26,673 nt of DNA from a bacterium (GCA_035530055.1 DATKVN010000024.1:1-26673), one strand, 5' to 3'; positions 8,103 to 15,448 are shown, numbered from the stretch's first letter. Made by a program: numbers and translations. The notes: generated by a model from the sequence alone, not told the origin.

Positions 8103-8672
8103 ATGTCCAGGATAGGTAAAAAACCAATTGCCGTACCAGAGGGGGTGGAAGTAAAAATAAGCAGTGACCTCGTCGAAGTGACTGGTCCTTTAGGAAGACT
8201 AACTCAAAACCTATATCCCAAAATAAAAGTTACTAAAAGGGATGGTCAAATTTTTGTAGAAAGGCTTTCCAATAATAAATACTATCGTTCGCTCCATGGA
8301 TTGGTTCGCAGTCTTATTAATAATCTGATTATAGGAGTAACTAAAGGTTTTCGGAAAGAACTGATTATTATAGGCATGGGTTATAGAGCAAAGTTAGAGG
8401 GTAGAGTGTTAAATTTACAATTGGGTTATTCTCATCCTGTAAAATTTCCATTACCTGAGGGAATTGAGATAAAAGTGGAAAAGCAGACACAAATTATGGT
8501 CTCCGGGATTGATAAGCAACTGGTGGGTGAAGTTGCTGCTGAGATAAGGAGGTTCAGACCGCCTGAGCCTTATAAGGGGAAGGGGATACGATATATAGAT
8601 GAGCATATCAAAAGGAAGGTGGGCAAAGCTGCCGCAGTAAGTGCTGGGGCTCCTACTAAAGGAGGGAAATAG
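8103..8672 (+). CDS. rplF: 50S ribosomal protein L6
   Basis: L6 lies at the base of the L7/L12 stalk. From ATG 8103 the protein is 189 aa and begins with the family signature [16 protein letters not shown]; the C-terminal motif [16 protein letters not shown] is fully conserved. Upstream in-frame starts inside rpsH (from 8049) would add 18 non-family residues and are rejected. GGTGAGGG precedes the ATG. Its stop at 8670-8672 is followed one base later by the TTG of rplR. Confidence 0.97.
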   Translation: MSRIGKKPIAVPEGVEVKISSDLVEVTGPLGRLTQNLYPKIKVTKRDGQIFVERLSNNKYYRSLHGLVRSLINNLIIGVTKGFRKELIIIGMGYRAKLEGRVLNLQLGYSHPVKFPLPEGIEIKVEKQTQIMVSGIDKQLVGEVAAEIRRFRPPEPYKGKGIRYIDEHIKRKVGKAAAVSAGAPTKGGK

Positions 8673-8673
8673 T

Positions 8674-9033
8674 TTGATTACTCGTTCGGCTCGAAGAAAA
8701 AGTAGACACCTGAGAGTGAGAAAGAAAATTTTCGGAATGAAATCTCATCTTAGATTATGTGTCTACAGGAGCTTACGGCACATTTATGCCCAAATAGTAG
8801 ATGACCAGCGTGGGAAGACAATTGTGGCCGCTTCCACGCTCTCTCCTGAAATCAAGAAGAAAATTGAGAAATTGAAGAAGAGCCAAGCGGCAACTCTGGT
8901 GGGAGAACTAATCGCTGAGAAGTCGAAAGCCTCAGGTGTTAAGAGAGTGGCATTCGACAAGAGTGGATACGATTACCATGGGAGAGTAAAGAGTCTGGCT
9001 GAGGCTTGCCGCAAAGGTGGATTAGAGTTTTGA
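8674..9033 (+). CDS. rplR: 50S ribosomal protein L18
   Basis: L18 binds 5S rRNA with L5. From TTG 8674 the protein is 119 aa: [20 protein letters not shown] at the N-terminus, then [31 protein letters not shown] and the C-terminal [26 protein letters not shown], all diagnostic. The ribosome binding site GGAGGG lies at the end of rplF. Longer ORF starts would overlap rplF without similarity. The stop codon abuts repeat copy D. Confidence 0.96.
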   Translation: MITRSARRKSRHLRVRKKIFGMKSHLRLCVYRSLRHIYAQIVDDQRGKTIVAASTLSPEIKKKIEKLKKSQAATLVGELIAEKSKASGVKRVAFDKSGYDYHGRVKSLAEACRKGGLEF

Positions 9034-9321
9034 AAAATAGTTTGTTCACCCAGCCCCTCTCTGAGGGGCGGGGTTCATCGCCAAGGAATATGCTCGGGAT
9101 TTGGTTCGCTCGCTGACAATTTTTTGCTCTTAGAGCACCGCCAAAAATCTCAGGAGTTTCCCGAAATTCCCTGCGGTCAGTTTCGGCTAAACTCTTTTCT
9201 TCGATTTTTGGCTAAAAATTCTAATGCTCGCTACACCAAATCCCCTCGCATTAGGGGTATAAGTCGTCCTCGTTTTTTGGCTGAAATTCCAAGAGCTCTT
9301 CACAAACTATTTTTCAAATAT
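9032..9321 (+). repeat. Structured intra-operon repeat, copy D (rplR-rpsE gap)
   Basis: This copy resembles copy C over most of its length but has a 24-nt mini-palindrome inside its left arm (9049-9072). Outer pairs are AAAAATAG (9033-9040) with CTATTTTT (9308-9315). Internal stems match copy C: GGATTTGGT/ACCAAATCC and GCCAAAAATC/GATTTTTGGC. The side hairpin is GCTC-TTA-GAGC where copy C has GCTC-TGC-GGGC. The apical stem differs in sequence (CCGAAA with TTTCGG) yet still pairs. A 66-codon open frame across it is an accident. Confidence 0.9.
9049..9072 (+). repeat. 24-nt G/C-rich mini-palindrome nested in copy D
   Basis: A hairpin with arms GCCCCTC and GAGGGGC sits within the left arm of copy D. 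It is flanked by the 5-bp direct repeat GTTCA at 9044-9048 and 9073-9077. Copies A, B and C have GTTCA only once at the same place, directly followed by TCGC, so the extra piece looks like an insertion with target duplication. Confidence 0.85.
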
Positions 9322-9347
9322 TAGGTGAGAGATAGAGAGGAGATAAG

Positions 9348-9842
9348 TTGGCAAAGATTAGTGCAGAAGGTTTAGAACTGAACCAGACAGTTGTAAATAT
9401 CAATAGAGTGGCTAAAGTAGTTAAGGGAGGTAAACGGTTTGGCTTTACCGCTCTGGTAGTTGTGGGAAACGGGAATGGTTATGTGGGTTGTGGGCTGGGC
9501 AAGGCAAAAGAAGTTCAGGCTGCTATTCAGAAAGGCACAGTAAGAGCGGAAAAGAACCTCATTGCTGTTTCCTTGAAGGGCGCCACGATTCCTCATGAGG
9601 TAATCGGTCGCTTTGGAGCTGGCCGGGTGCTGTTAAAGCCTGCTAGCCCGGGAACAGGGATAATAGCGGGTGGTCCGGTAAGGGCAGTAGTGGAAGCAGT
9701 GGGCATAAAGGATATTCTCACTAAATCGCTTAGGTCGAATAATCCAATCAATGTAGTCTATGCTACAATGCAAGGACTGGAAAGTCTGAGGACGAAGGCC
9801 ATGGTTGCAGAACTTAGAGGCAAGAAGGTAGAAGAATTATAA
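9348..9842 (+). CDS. rpsE: 30S ribosomal protein S5
   Basis: S5 acts in mRNA entry and translational accuracy. The 164-residue product contains the S5 double-stranded RNA-binding region (residues about 10-70, [25 protein letters not shown] and [13 protein letters not shown]) and the C-terminal block [21 protein letters not shown]. The start is TTG 9348 with GAGAGGAG upstream. rplO follows after 11 nt; the gene for L30 (rpmD), which sits between rpsE and rplO in many bacteria, is absent here. Confidence 0.97.
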   Translation: MAKISAEGLELNQTVVNINRVAKVVKGGKRFGFTALVVVGNGNGYVGCGLGKAKEVQAAIQKGTVRAEKNLIAVSLKGATIPHEVIGRFGAGRVLLKPASPGTGIIAGGPVRAVVEAVGIKDILTKSLRSNNPINVVYATMQGLESLRTKAMVAELRGKKVEEL

Positions 9843-9853
9843 AGGATGGAGAA

Positions 9854-10300
9854 ATGAAACTTTCAGGGCTCACTCCTAATATTGGCAGTAGACACAAGAA
9901 GAAGAGGGTAGGCCGGGGCACGGGTTCAGGTCACGGTGGCACAAGCTGTCGGGGAAATAAAGGACAGAAAAGCCGATCAGGGGGAGGAGTCCGCCTCGGT
10001 TTCGAAGGAGGTCAGATGCCACTTATTCGGCGTCTCCCCAAGAGGGGATTTACCAGAATCTTCAAGAAAGAATATAACATAGTGAATGTTAGAAATCTTG
10101 AGGAGAAGTTTAATGATAATGAGGAAGTTACCCCTTCTACCCTTAAACAGAGGGGATTGGTAAAAAAGGATTTGCCGATAAGGATTCTGGGAAGTGGGGA
10201 GATAACAAAAAAGTTGAAGGTGAAAGTGACTGACTTCAGCAAGAGTGCCCGAGAGAAGATTTTAAAAGCCGGGGGCAGTGTGGAAATTTCAGGGAAATAG
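9854..10300 (+). CDS. rplO: 50S ribosomal protein L15
   Basis: L15 is a late assembly protein of the large subunit. The 148-residue product shows [20 protein letters not shown], the glycine-rich extension [23 protein letters not shown] and [18 protein letters not shown], all hallmark. The ATG at 9854 follows AAAGGATGGAG. Eleven bases separate it from secY, its usual neighbour. Confidence 0.97.
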   Translation: MKLSGLTPNIGSRHKKKRVGRGTGSGHGGTSCRGNKGQKSRSGGGVRLGFEGGQMPLIRRLPKRGFTRIFKKEYNIVNVRNLEEKFNDNEEVTPSTLKQRGLVKKDLPIRILGSGEITKKLKVKVTDFSKSAREKILKAGGSVEISGK

Positions 10301-10311
10301 GAGAATTAGTA

Positions 10312-11646
10312 ATGTTAAAGAGCGTAGCCGATATTTTTAAAATACCAGAATTGAAGAAGAAGGTACTATTTACTCTGGGAATTTTAGCAGTATATAGGCT
10401 AGGAGCAGCTATACCTACTCCAGGAATCGATGCTTCAGCGTTGAAAGCTTTTTTTGAGACTCAAAAGGGAACTCTGTTCGGCTTTTTAGATATGTTCTCC
10501 GGAGGAGCTCTCAACAGGTTATCTATTTTTTCTTTAGGTATTATGCCCTACATTAACGCTTCTATTATTATGTCTCTCCTGCAGACAGCCGTTCCCTATC
10601 TTGAAAGATTGTCTAAAGAAGGAGAATTTGGTAGAAGAAAGATTACTCAGATAACCCGTTACGCCACACTGGTCATAGCCGCCATCCAAGCTTTCGGATT
10701 GACTTTTTGGATGCAAACGATGAAAGCGCCAACCGGAGCTGCTGTAGTAAAGAATCCCGGCCTCAGTTTCCAATTGATGACTATTTTGACTTTAACCACG
10801 GGGACTGTGTTTATTATGTGGCTGGGAGAGCGGATTACCGAGAGGGGTGTGGGGAACGGAATATCTCTTATCATCTTTGCCGGCATCGTAGACCGGTTGC
10901 CGGTAGCAGTGGGGAATACTTTTCGTCTATTCCAAAGTGAAGAGATGACCCTCTTTGGAGTCCTGTTTTTGGCAGCATTGGTATTTGCTATTACTGCCAT
11001 TGTAGTCTGGGTGGAGCAGGCTCAGAGGAAGATTCCCGTACAGTATGCCAAAAGAATTGTTGGACGCAAGATGTATGGAGGACAATCCACATTCCTTCCT
11101 CTTAAGGTAGACCAATCGGGAGTAATTGCAGTCATATTTTCTGTGGCTATAATGATGTTCCCGGCAACCATTGCCCAGTTCTTTCCCAATGTCGGGCTTA
11201 TGCAGAAAATTAGTGGTTTTCTGCGACCCGGGCAGTGGATTTATACCATTATGTATGGTGGTATGATTATATTCTTCTGTTACTTCTATACGGCGATTAC
11301 ATTTAATCCTAAGGATCTGGCTGATAATATGAGGAAGTGGGGTGGTTTTATTCCGGGGATAAGGCCTGGACAATCGACAGCTTCCTATATTGACCGGGTA
11401 TTGACCAGAATCACTCTGGCAGGTGCGTTATTTGTGGTCTGTATTGCGATTTTCCCACAATATCCTATAAGCTGGGTTAACGCTCCGCCCATGCTTGCCA
11501 CTATTTTTGGAGGAACCGCAATACTGATTGTAGTGGGTGTTGCTTTAGACACTATAGGACAGATAGAATCTCATCTGATTATGCGCCATTATGAAGGGTT
11601 TATGAAGAAGGGGAAGATAAAAGGAAGATATTTTAACATTAAGTAA
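10312..11646 (+). CDS. secY: Protein translocase channel subunit SecY
   Basis: SecY forms the membrane channel of the general secretory pathway with SecE and SecG. The 444-residue protein is of normal length, and about ten hydrophobic segments are visible. Recognisable blocks are GAAIPTPGID after the first segment, FSGGALNRLSIFSLGIMPYINASIIM (plug region and TM2), GERITERGVGNGISLIIFAGI, the cytoplasmic loop RKIPVQYAKR and the C-terminal IRPGQSTASYIDRVLTRIT. ATG 10312 follows GGAGAATTAGTA. It sits in the classical place at the end of the spc block, 23 nt before adk. Confidence 0.98.
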   Translation: MLKSVADIFKIPELKKKVLFTLGILAVYRLGAAIPTPGIDASALKAFFETQKGTLFGFLDMFSGGALNRLSIFSLGIMPYINASIIMSLLQTAVPYLERLSKEGEFGRRKITQITRYATLVIAAIQAFGLTFWMQTMKAPTGAAVVKNPGLSFQLMTILTLTTGTVFIMWLGERITERGVGNGISLIIFAGIVDRLPVAVGNTFRLFQSEEMTLFGVLFLAALVFAITAIVVWVEQAQRKIPVQYAKRIVGRKMYGGQSTFLPLKVDQSGVIAVIFSVAIMMFPATIAQFFPNVGLMQKISGFLRPGQWIYTIMYGGMIIFFCYFYTAITFNPKDLADNMRKWGGFIPGIRPGQSTASYIDRVLTRITLAGALFVVCIAIFPQYPISWVNAPPMLATIFGGTAILIVVGVALDTIGQIESHLIMRHYEGFMKKGKIKGRYFNIK

Positions 11647-11669
11647 TCTATAATTGGGATTTTTTGGTT

Positions 11670-12320
11670 ATGAAGTTGGTTCTTTTAGGTCCTCCTGGGA
11701 GTGGTAAGGGCACCCAGGCGAAAAGGCTTGCAGAAAAATATGGTATTCCTCATGTTTCCAGTGGAGACATCCTGAGAGCGAGCTTGAGAGAGGAAGGTTG
11801 TCTGGATAGAGAGACTCGAGAGATTGTCCGCTCGGGCAGGCTGGTTCCTGATAGGATTGCTGTGGGAATCGTAAAGAAAAGATTGGGAGAAGAGGATTGT
11901 GGGAAAGGATTCATTTTGGACGGTTTTCCCCGCACACTTCCCCAGGCAGAATCGTTAAACGGTTTTCTCCAAGAGAGTGATATAGCCATCGATCGCGTTC
12001 TTTACCTGGAGCTAAGTGAGGAGGAGGCAGTTAAACGATTGAGTGGCAGGAGGACTTGTCCTCGCTGTGGAGCCACTTTCCATTTGGTGTTTAATCCGCC
12101 ACATACTCTCGGTTTATGTGACCAATGTGGGACGCAATTGTCCCAGCGTGAAGATGATAAGGAAGTGACGGTAAGAGAGAGGATGAAGACTTATGAGAAG
12201 CAGACATTCCCTCTTATTGAATATTATCAAAGGCAGGGTCTTCTGGTAAAAATTAATGCCAATAGGTCAATAAATGAAGTCTTTGAGGACTTATGTAAAG
12301 TGCTGGATGGTGGCAGTTGA
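11670..12320 (+). CDS. adk: Adenylate kinase, zinc-LID type
   Basis: Adenylate kinase interconverts ATP + AMP and 2 ADP. The P-loop GPPGSGKGT is at residues 7-15, the AMP-binding segment SSGDILR near 30-36 and the motif GFPRTLPQA near 85-93. The LID contains C130, C133, C150 and C153 (CPRC and CDQC), so it is the zinc-stabilised long form. Length is 216 aa from ATG 11670; a TTG two codons earlier (11664) is possible. The ribosome binding site is weak (TGGGA at 11654-11658). Placement between secY and map is standard. Confidence 0.97.
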   Translation: MKLVLLGPPGSGKGTQAKRLAEKYGIPHVSSGDILRASLREEGCLDRETREIVRSGRLVPDRIAVGIVKKRLGEEDCGKGFILDGFPRTLPQAESLNGFLQESDIAIDRVLYLELSEEEAVKRLSGRRTCPRCGATFHLVFNPPHTLGLCDQCGTQLSQREDDKEVTVRERMKTYEKQTFPLIEYYQRQGLLVKINANRSINEVFEDLCKVLDGGS

Positions 12321-12347
12321 AGACCCAGAAGTTCCGGTTAACTATGT

Positions 12348-13097
12348 ATGATTATATTGAAATCTCCTGAAGAAATAAAGAAAATGAGAAGAAGTGGCCA
12401 AATTGCTGCCCAGCTCTCCCAGAAGTTAACAGAAAAGGTAAAGCCGGGAGTAACTACAAGGGAGTTGGACAGAGTTGCTTCTACGTTAATAAGAATGCAT
12501 AGAGCTCATTCGGCGTTTCTGGGTTTTCAAGGGTTTCCCGCCTCCATCTGCACTTCGGTTAATGACCAGATAGTTCATGGAATTCCCGGAAGCTACAGGT
12601 TGCGTGAGGGAGATATTATCAGCATCGACTTTGGAGTTATTTACCAGGGTTACTATAGCGACATGGCCATAACTCTACCTGTGGGAAATATATCTAAAGA
12701 TGCCCAAAGGTTGATAACGGTTACTAAGAGTGCTTTAGTTTCTGGAATTAGTCAAATGGTGCCGGGCAACAGACTCTACGATATATCTTCAGCAATTCAA
12801 GAATGTGCTGAAAGTAATGGCTTCTCTATAGTCAGGGACTTAGTAGGCCACGGAATTGGACAGAAAATGCATGAGGAACCACAAATTCCCAATTTTGGGA
12901 AGAGGTCTACTGGTCCCTACTTGAAGGCAGGCATGGTCTTTGCCCTTGAGCCTATGGTTAATGCAGGGAGATATGAGATAGAAACTCTTGATGATAACTG
13001 GACAGTTGTTACTACTGATGGGAGTTTGTCTTGCCATTTTGAACATACTATAGCCATTATAGATAACGGCCCGGAGATACTTACGAAACTGCATTAG
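12348..13097 (+). CDS. map: Methionine aminopeptidase, type I
   Basis: Map removes the initiator methionine from nascent proteins. The 249-residue product has the five metal ligands of the pita-bread fold: D94 (SIDFG), D105 (YYSDMA), H168 (GHGIG), E201 (ALEPMV) and E232 (HFEHT), plus H77 and H175 of the active site. Their spacing equals that of the E. coli enzyme shifted by three. The ATG at 12348 has no strong ribosome binding site. It lies between adk and infA as in many bacteria. Confidence 0.97.
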   Translation: MIILKSPEEIKKMRRSGQIAAQLSQKLTEKVKPGVTTRELDRVASTLIRMHRAHSAFLGFQGFPASICTSVNDQIVHGIPGSYRLREGDIISIDFGVIYQGYYSDMAITLPVGNISKDAQRLITVTKSALVSGISQMVPGNRLYDISSAIQECAESNGFSIVRDLVGHGIGQKMHEEPQIPNFGKRSTGPYLKAGMVFALEPMVNAGRYEIETLDDNWTVVTTDGSLSCHFEHTIAIIDNGPEILTKLH

Positions 13098-13115
13098 TCA
13101 CATTTAGGAGGGTCT

Positions 13116-13334
13116 ATGCCTAAGGAAGAAAAGATTGAAGTAGAAGGAATAGTCATCGAAGCTTTACCTAATGCTATGTTCAGAGTTGAGCTGGATAAGG
13201 GCCACCGGATTTTAGCTCACATTTCCGGAAAAATGAGAATGCATTTCATTAAGATACTGGCTGGAGATAAGGTTAAGGTAGAACTTTCTCCGTATGACCT
13301 GACTAGAGGAAGGATAGTTTATCGTTATAAATAG
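13116..13334 (+). CDS. infA: Translation initiation factor IF-1
   Basis: IF-1 occupies the A site of the 30S subunit during initiation. The 72-residue OB-fold protein reads [23 protein letters not shown], then [36 protein letters not shown], matching the family from end to end at the standard length. ATG 13116 follows TTAGGAGGG. rpmJ begins nine nucleotides after its stop. Confidence 0.97.
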   Translation: MPKEEKIEVEGIVIEALPNAMFRVELDKGHRILAHISGKMRMHFIKILAGDKVKVELSPYDLTRGRIVYRYK

Positions 13335-13343
13335 AGGTTGTCA

Positions 13344-13457
13344 ATGAAAGTAAGGGCTTCCGTTAAACCGATATGTAAGAAATGTAAAATAATTAAGAGA
13401 AAAGGAGTAATAAGAATAATCTGCACCAACCCAAGACATAAACAGAAGCAAGGATGA
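13344..13457 (+). CDS. rpmJ: 50S ribosomal protein L36, zinc type
   Basis: This 37-codon gene is easily missed because of its size. It reads [21 protein letters not shown] at the start and ends NPRHKQKQG, the exact length and pattern of L36. C11, C14, C27 and a histidine at 32 are the zinc ligands of the C+ form. ATG 13344 has AGAGGTTG upstream. The stop codon TGA (13455-13457) lies inside a direct repeat that flanks the palindrome described at 13459-13482. Confidence 0.96.
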   Translation: MKVRASVKPICKKCKIIKRKGVIRIICTNPRHKQKQG

Positions 13458-13458
13458 G

Positions 13459-13482
13459 TCCCGCCCCTCAGGGAGGGGCTGG
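13459..13482 (-). repeat. 24-nt mini-palindrome at the rpmJ stop codon
   Basis: The hairpin (arms GCCCCTC and GAGGGGC) is the reverse-orientation relative of the mini-palindromes at 9049-9072 and 14430-14453. It is flanked by a direct repeat ATGAG at 13454-13458 and 13483-13487 (GGATGAG if flanking G residues are counted). The left copy contains the rpmJ stop codon. The 24-nt size and 5-bp duplication match the other two sites. Confidence 0.75.
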
Positions 13483-13504
13483 ATGAGGGAGAAAGGAGTA
13501 ATGT

Positions 13505-13897
13505 ATGGCTCGTATAGCAGGAGTGGAATTGCCTTCGCAGAAGAGAGTTGAAATTGGTTTAACTTATATTTATGGAATTGGGAGAAATTCCTCCAATGAG
13601 ATTCTCCGCGAGGCAGGAATCAACCCTAGTACCAGGGTAAAAGACCTGACGGAAAGTGAAATTAACGCCATACAGACAATAATCCAGAGGAATTTCCGAG
13701 TGGAAGGGGAGCTTAAGCGAACTGTTCAGGGAAACATTAAGAGATTGATTGATATCGGGTCCTATCGAGGCATACGCCACCGTCGGGGATTACCCGTACG
13801 GGGTCAAAGAACAAAGACTAATGCTCGCACCAAGCGAGGCAGAAAGAAGACGGTGGGTACTGTCAAAAAAGAGGAGGTAAAGGAGGAAAAAGAATAA
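13505..13897 (+). CDS. rpsM: 30S ribosomal protein S13
   Basis: S13 contacts S19 and the P-site tRNA. The 130-residue protein begins [26 protein letters not shown] and contains [25 protein letters not shown], the strongly conserved C-terminal tail motif. After the normal end (KK) about ten Lys/Glu-rich residues follow ([10 protein letters not shown]). ATG 13505 has GAAAGGAG upstream. rpsK starts three bases after the stop. Confidence 0.97.
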   Translation: MARIAGVELPSQKRVEIGLTYIYGIGRNSSNEILREAGINPSTRVKDLTESEINAIQTIIQRNFRVEGELKRTVQGNIKRLIDIGSYRGIRHRRGLPVRGQRTKTNARTKRGRKKTVGTVKKEEVKEEKE

Positions 13898-13900
13898 AAT

Positions 13901-14401
13901 ATGACTGATAAGAAAGCTACTCCAGCGAAAAAGGCTATGGCTGAGAAGAAAACTGCTTCCACAAAAAAGGCTACGGATGAGAAGAAAACGGCTCCTACGG
14001 AAAAGGTTGTGGCTGAAAAGAAAGCTACTCCAACGAAGGAGAAGTTGGCCAAGCATATCCTTGAAGGCAGAGTATATATTCAGGCTACCTTTAATAATAC
14101 CATAATTACCATAACTGACAGGAGTGGAAATGCTATTGCCTGGGGTTCGGCTGGAACCGCGGGCTTTAAAGGAGCCCGTAAGGGGACTCCCTTCGCTGCC
14201 CAATTAGCAGCCACAGCTACTGCCAGAAAAGCAATTGCGCAGGGTATGAAGCAGGTTGCTGTCCTCGTGAAGGGACCCGGCTCGGGCAGGGAAACAGCTA
14301 TTCGCTCCTTACAATCAGCGGGATTGGAAATTACCAGCATTAAAGACATAACGCCAATTCCCCATAATGGTTGCCGTCCACCAAAACAGAGAAGAGTGTA
14401 A
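13901..14401 (+). CDS. rpsK: 30S ribosomal protein S11 with repeated N-terminal extension
   Basis: S11 lines the mRNA exit at the 30S platform. The S11 core runs from about residue 51: [18 protein letters not shown], then [28 protein letters not shown] and the signature [17 protein letters not shown]. The full product is 166 aa instead of about 129 because residues 3-50 are four 12-residue repeats rich in Lys, Ala, Thr and Glu. No alternative start with a better ribosome binding site is seen between 13901 and the core; GTAAAGGAGG lies 5' of ATG 13901 within rpsM. The extension is probably disordered. Confidence 0.96.
   Translation: MTDKKATPAKKAMAEKKTASTKKATDEKKTAPTEKVVAEKKATPTKEKLAKHILEGRVYIQATFNNTIITITDRSGNAIAWGSAGTAGFKGARKGTPFAAQLAATATARKAIAQGMKQVAVLVKGPGSGRETAIRSLQSAGLEITSIKDITPIPHNGCRPPKQRRV
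13907..14050 (+). repeat. Four 36-nt coding repeats at the rpsK 5' end
   Basis: S11 residues 3-14, 15-26, 27-38 and 39-50 align as [36 protein letters not shown] and [12 protein letters not shown]. The DNA copies have diverged at third positions, so the array is not a very recent slippage product. The pattern resembles histone-H1-like or AlgP-like KKA(T/S)P tails. Confidence 0.9.
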
Positions 14402-14408
14402 AGGATAA

Positions 14409-14576
14409 AATTTAAAAATAGTTTGTTCACCCAGCCCCTCTCTGAGGGGCGGGGTTCATCGCTTAGGAATTTCTTGACGTAGAAAGGTTTGGAATCCTCC
14501 CGAAAGGGAGGGAAAAATCCCTTGCTTTCGTAAGGACTCCAGATTTTTTGGAGAAAAAAGTACCTATCACTTTTTT
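14409..14576 (+). repeat. Structured intra-operon repeat, copy E (rpsK-rpsD gap), truncated
   Basis: The left arm AATTTAAAAATAGTTTG (14409-14425) and CGCTTAGGAATTTCTTGACG match the family, closest to copies A/B after the mini-palindrome. The usual right arm (GAGCTCTTCACAAAC...) is missing. In its place are short hairpins (CTCCC/GGGAG near 14497-14511; CTCCA/TGGAG near 14537-14552) and an A-tract/T-tract piece AAAAAAGT-ACCTATC-ACTTTTTT (14554-14576), which is related to a sequence at 26556-26580. It looks like a half element joined to another repeat. Confidence 0.75.
14430..14453 (+). repeat. 24-nt G/C-rich mini-palindrome nested in copy E
   Basis: The 24 bases are identical to 9049-9072 in copy D and lie at the same site of the left arm, between direct repeats GTTCA at 14425-14429 and 14454-14458. 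Confidence 0.85.
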
Positions 14577-14593
14577 ATTTTTAGGAGGTAATA

Positions 14594-15232
14594 GTGGCCA
14601 GATATCGTGGTTCAGTATGTAAATTATGTCGTCGGGAAAAGATAAAGTTGTTCTTGAAAGGAGAGAGGTGTTTTTCCCCTAAGTGTCCAGTTGAGAGACA
14701 GGCTGCTGTTTCTAAGGGCCGGAAACAGGTTCGTATACGTACGCGTACGAGATTATCCAAGTACGGAATGCAACTAAAAGAGAAACAGAAGGCCCGGCTA
14801 ATGACGGGAGTTCTGGAAAAACAGTTTCGTAAATATTTTAAAAAAGCGGAACGCGAAAAAGGATTGCCTGGTGAAAATCTTCTGAGGCTATTGGAATGTA
14901 GGCTGGACAATATCGTTTTTCGTCTGGGATTTGCTTCCTCCAGAAATCAGGCCCGTCAGTTAGTCAGGCACCGACATACAAGAGTGAATGGGCGATGTGT
15001 CGATATTCCGTCTTATCAGGTGAGGGTTGGTGACAGAATCTCTTTAGATGAAAAGAGTAAACAGCTGGAAATTGTTAAGGTTGCGCAGGAAAAGGCTAAG
15101 GAGCGGGGTCTTCCCGCTTGGATAGAATTCGACCAGTCAACCAGTACAGGGAGAATATTAGAACTTCCTAAGAAGGAAGAGATTTCTATTCCAGTTCAAG
15201 AACAGCTAATTGTGGAATTATATTCCAAGTAA
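14594..15232 (+). CDS. rpsD: 30S ribosomal protein S4, zinc type
   Basis: S4 nucleates assembly of the 5' domain of 16S rRNA. The 212-residue product has C9, C12, C26 and C31 (VCKLC and RCFSPKC), the zinc positions known from Thermus S4. The S4 RNA-binding domain follows ([31 protein letters not shown], residues about 97-127), and the C-terminus ends in [10 protein letters not shown]. The start is GTG 14594 with TTAGGAGG upstream. The position between rpsK and rpoA is standard. Confidence 0.97.
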   Translation: MARYRGSVCKLCRREKIKLFLKGERCFSPKCPVERQAAVSKGRKQVRIRTRTRLSKYGMQLKEKQKARLMTGVLEKQFRKYFKKAEREKGLPGENLLRLLECRLDNIVFRLGFASSRNQARQLVRHRHTRVNGRCVDIPSYQVRVGDRISLDEKSKQLEIVKVAQEKAKERGLPAWIEFDQSTSTGRILELPKKEEISIPVQEQLIVELYSK

Positions 15233-15240
15233 ATTATGAT

Positions 15241-15366
15241 TAAGATATTGTTGAAAAAATCAAATTAGGTAGTCGCAAACTTTAGTTTGCGTTTATGTAC
15301 GCAGACTGAAGTCTGCTACTCCACGCAGGCTGAAGCCTGCGACTACCATTTACAACAATATCTTTA
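15241..15366 (+). repeat. Composite palindrome with three hairpins in the rpsD-rpoA gap
   Basis: The 216-nt gap contains outer arms AAGATATTGTTG (15242-15253) with CAACAATATCTT (15353-15364) and GGTAGTCGC (15269-15277) with GCGACTACC (15339-15347). Between them are three hairpins: GCAAAC-TTTA-GTTTGC (15275-15290), CGCAGAC-TGAA-GTCTGC (15300-15316) and CGCAGGC-TGAA-GCCTGCG (15324-15341). The three stems are the same except for paired changes at two positions. The middle hairpin, read on the other strand, is identical over 25 nt (15299-15323) to a stretch within the radical SAM gene (23108-23132). The remaining 80 nt before rpoA are AT-rich. Confidence 0.9.
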
Positions 15367-15448
15367 TGAAGAAAACCTAATTGCAAATTTTGGTTCTTTG
15401 AATGTTAATTTATGATTCATAATTCATAGTTTTTAGGGGGTAGGTAAT

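Noticed and set aside
9124-9324. Open frame of 66 codons in the rplR-rpsE gap
   Set aside because: It lies wholly in repeat copy D, has no ribosome binding site, and the related copy C does not keep the frame.
14554-14593. A-tract/T-tract hairpin before rpsD as an intrinsic terminator
   Set aside because: The stem is A/T only and would be weak; the sequence is a dispersed repeat, and a terminator here would cut rpsD, rpoA and rplQ off from the operon with no clear promoter after it.
15390-15416. Possible promoter TTGGTT / TATGAT before rpoA
   Set aside because: The spacer is only 15 nt and the -35 match is weak; the AT-rich context produces such matches by chance. Transcript start data would be needed.
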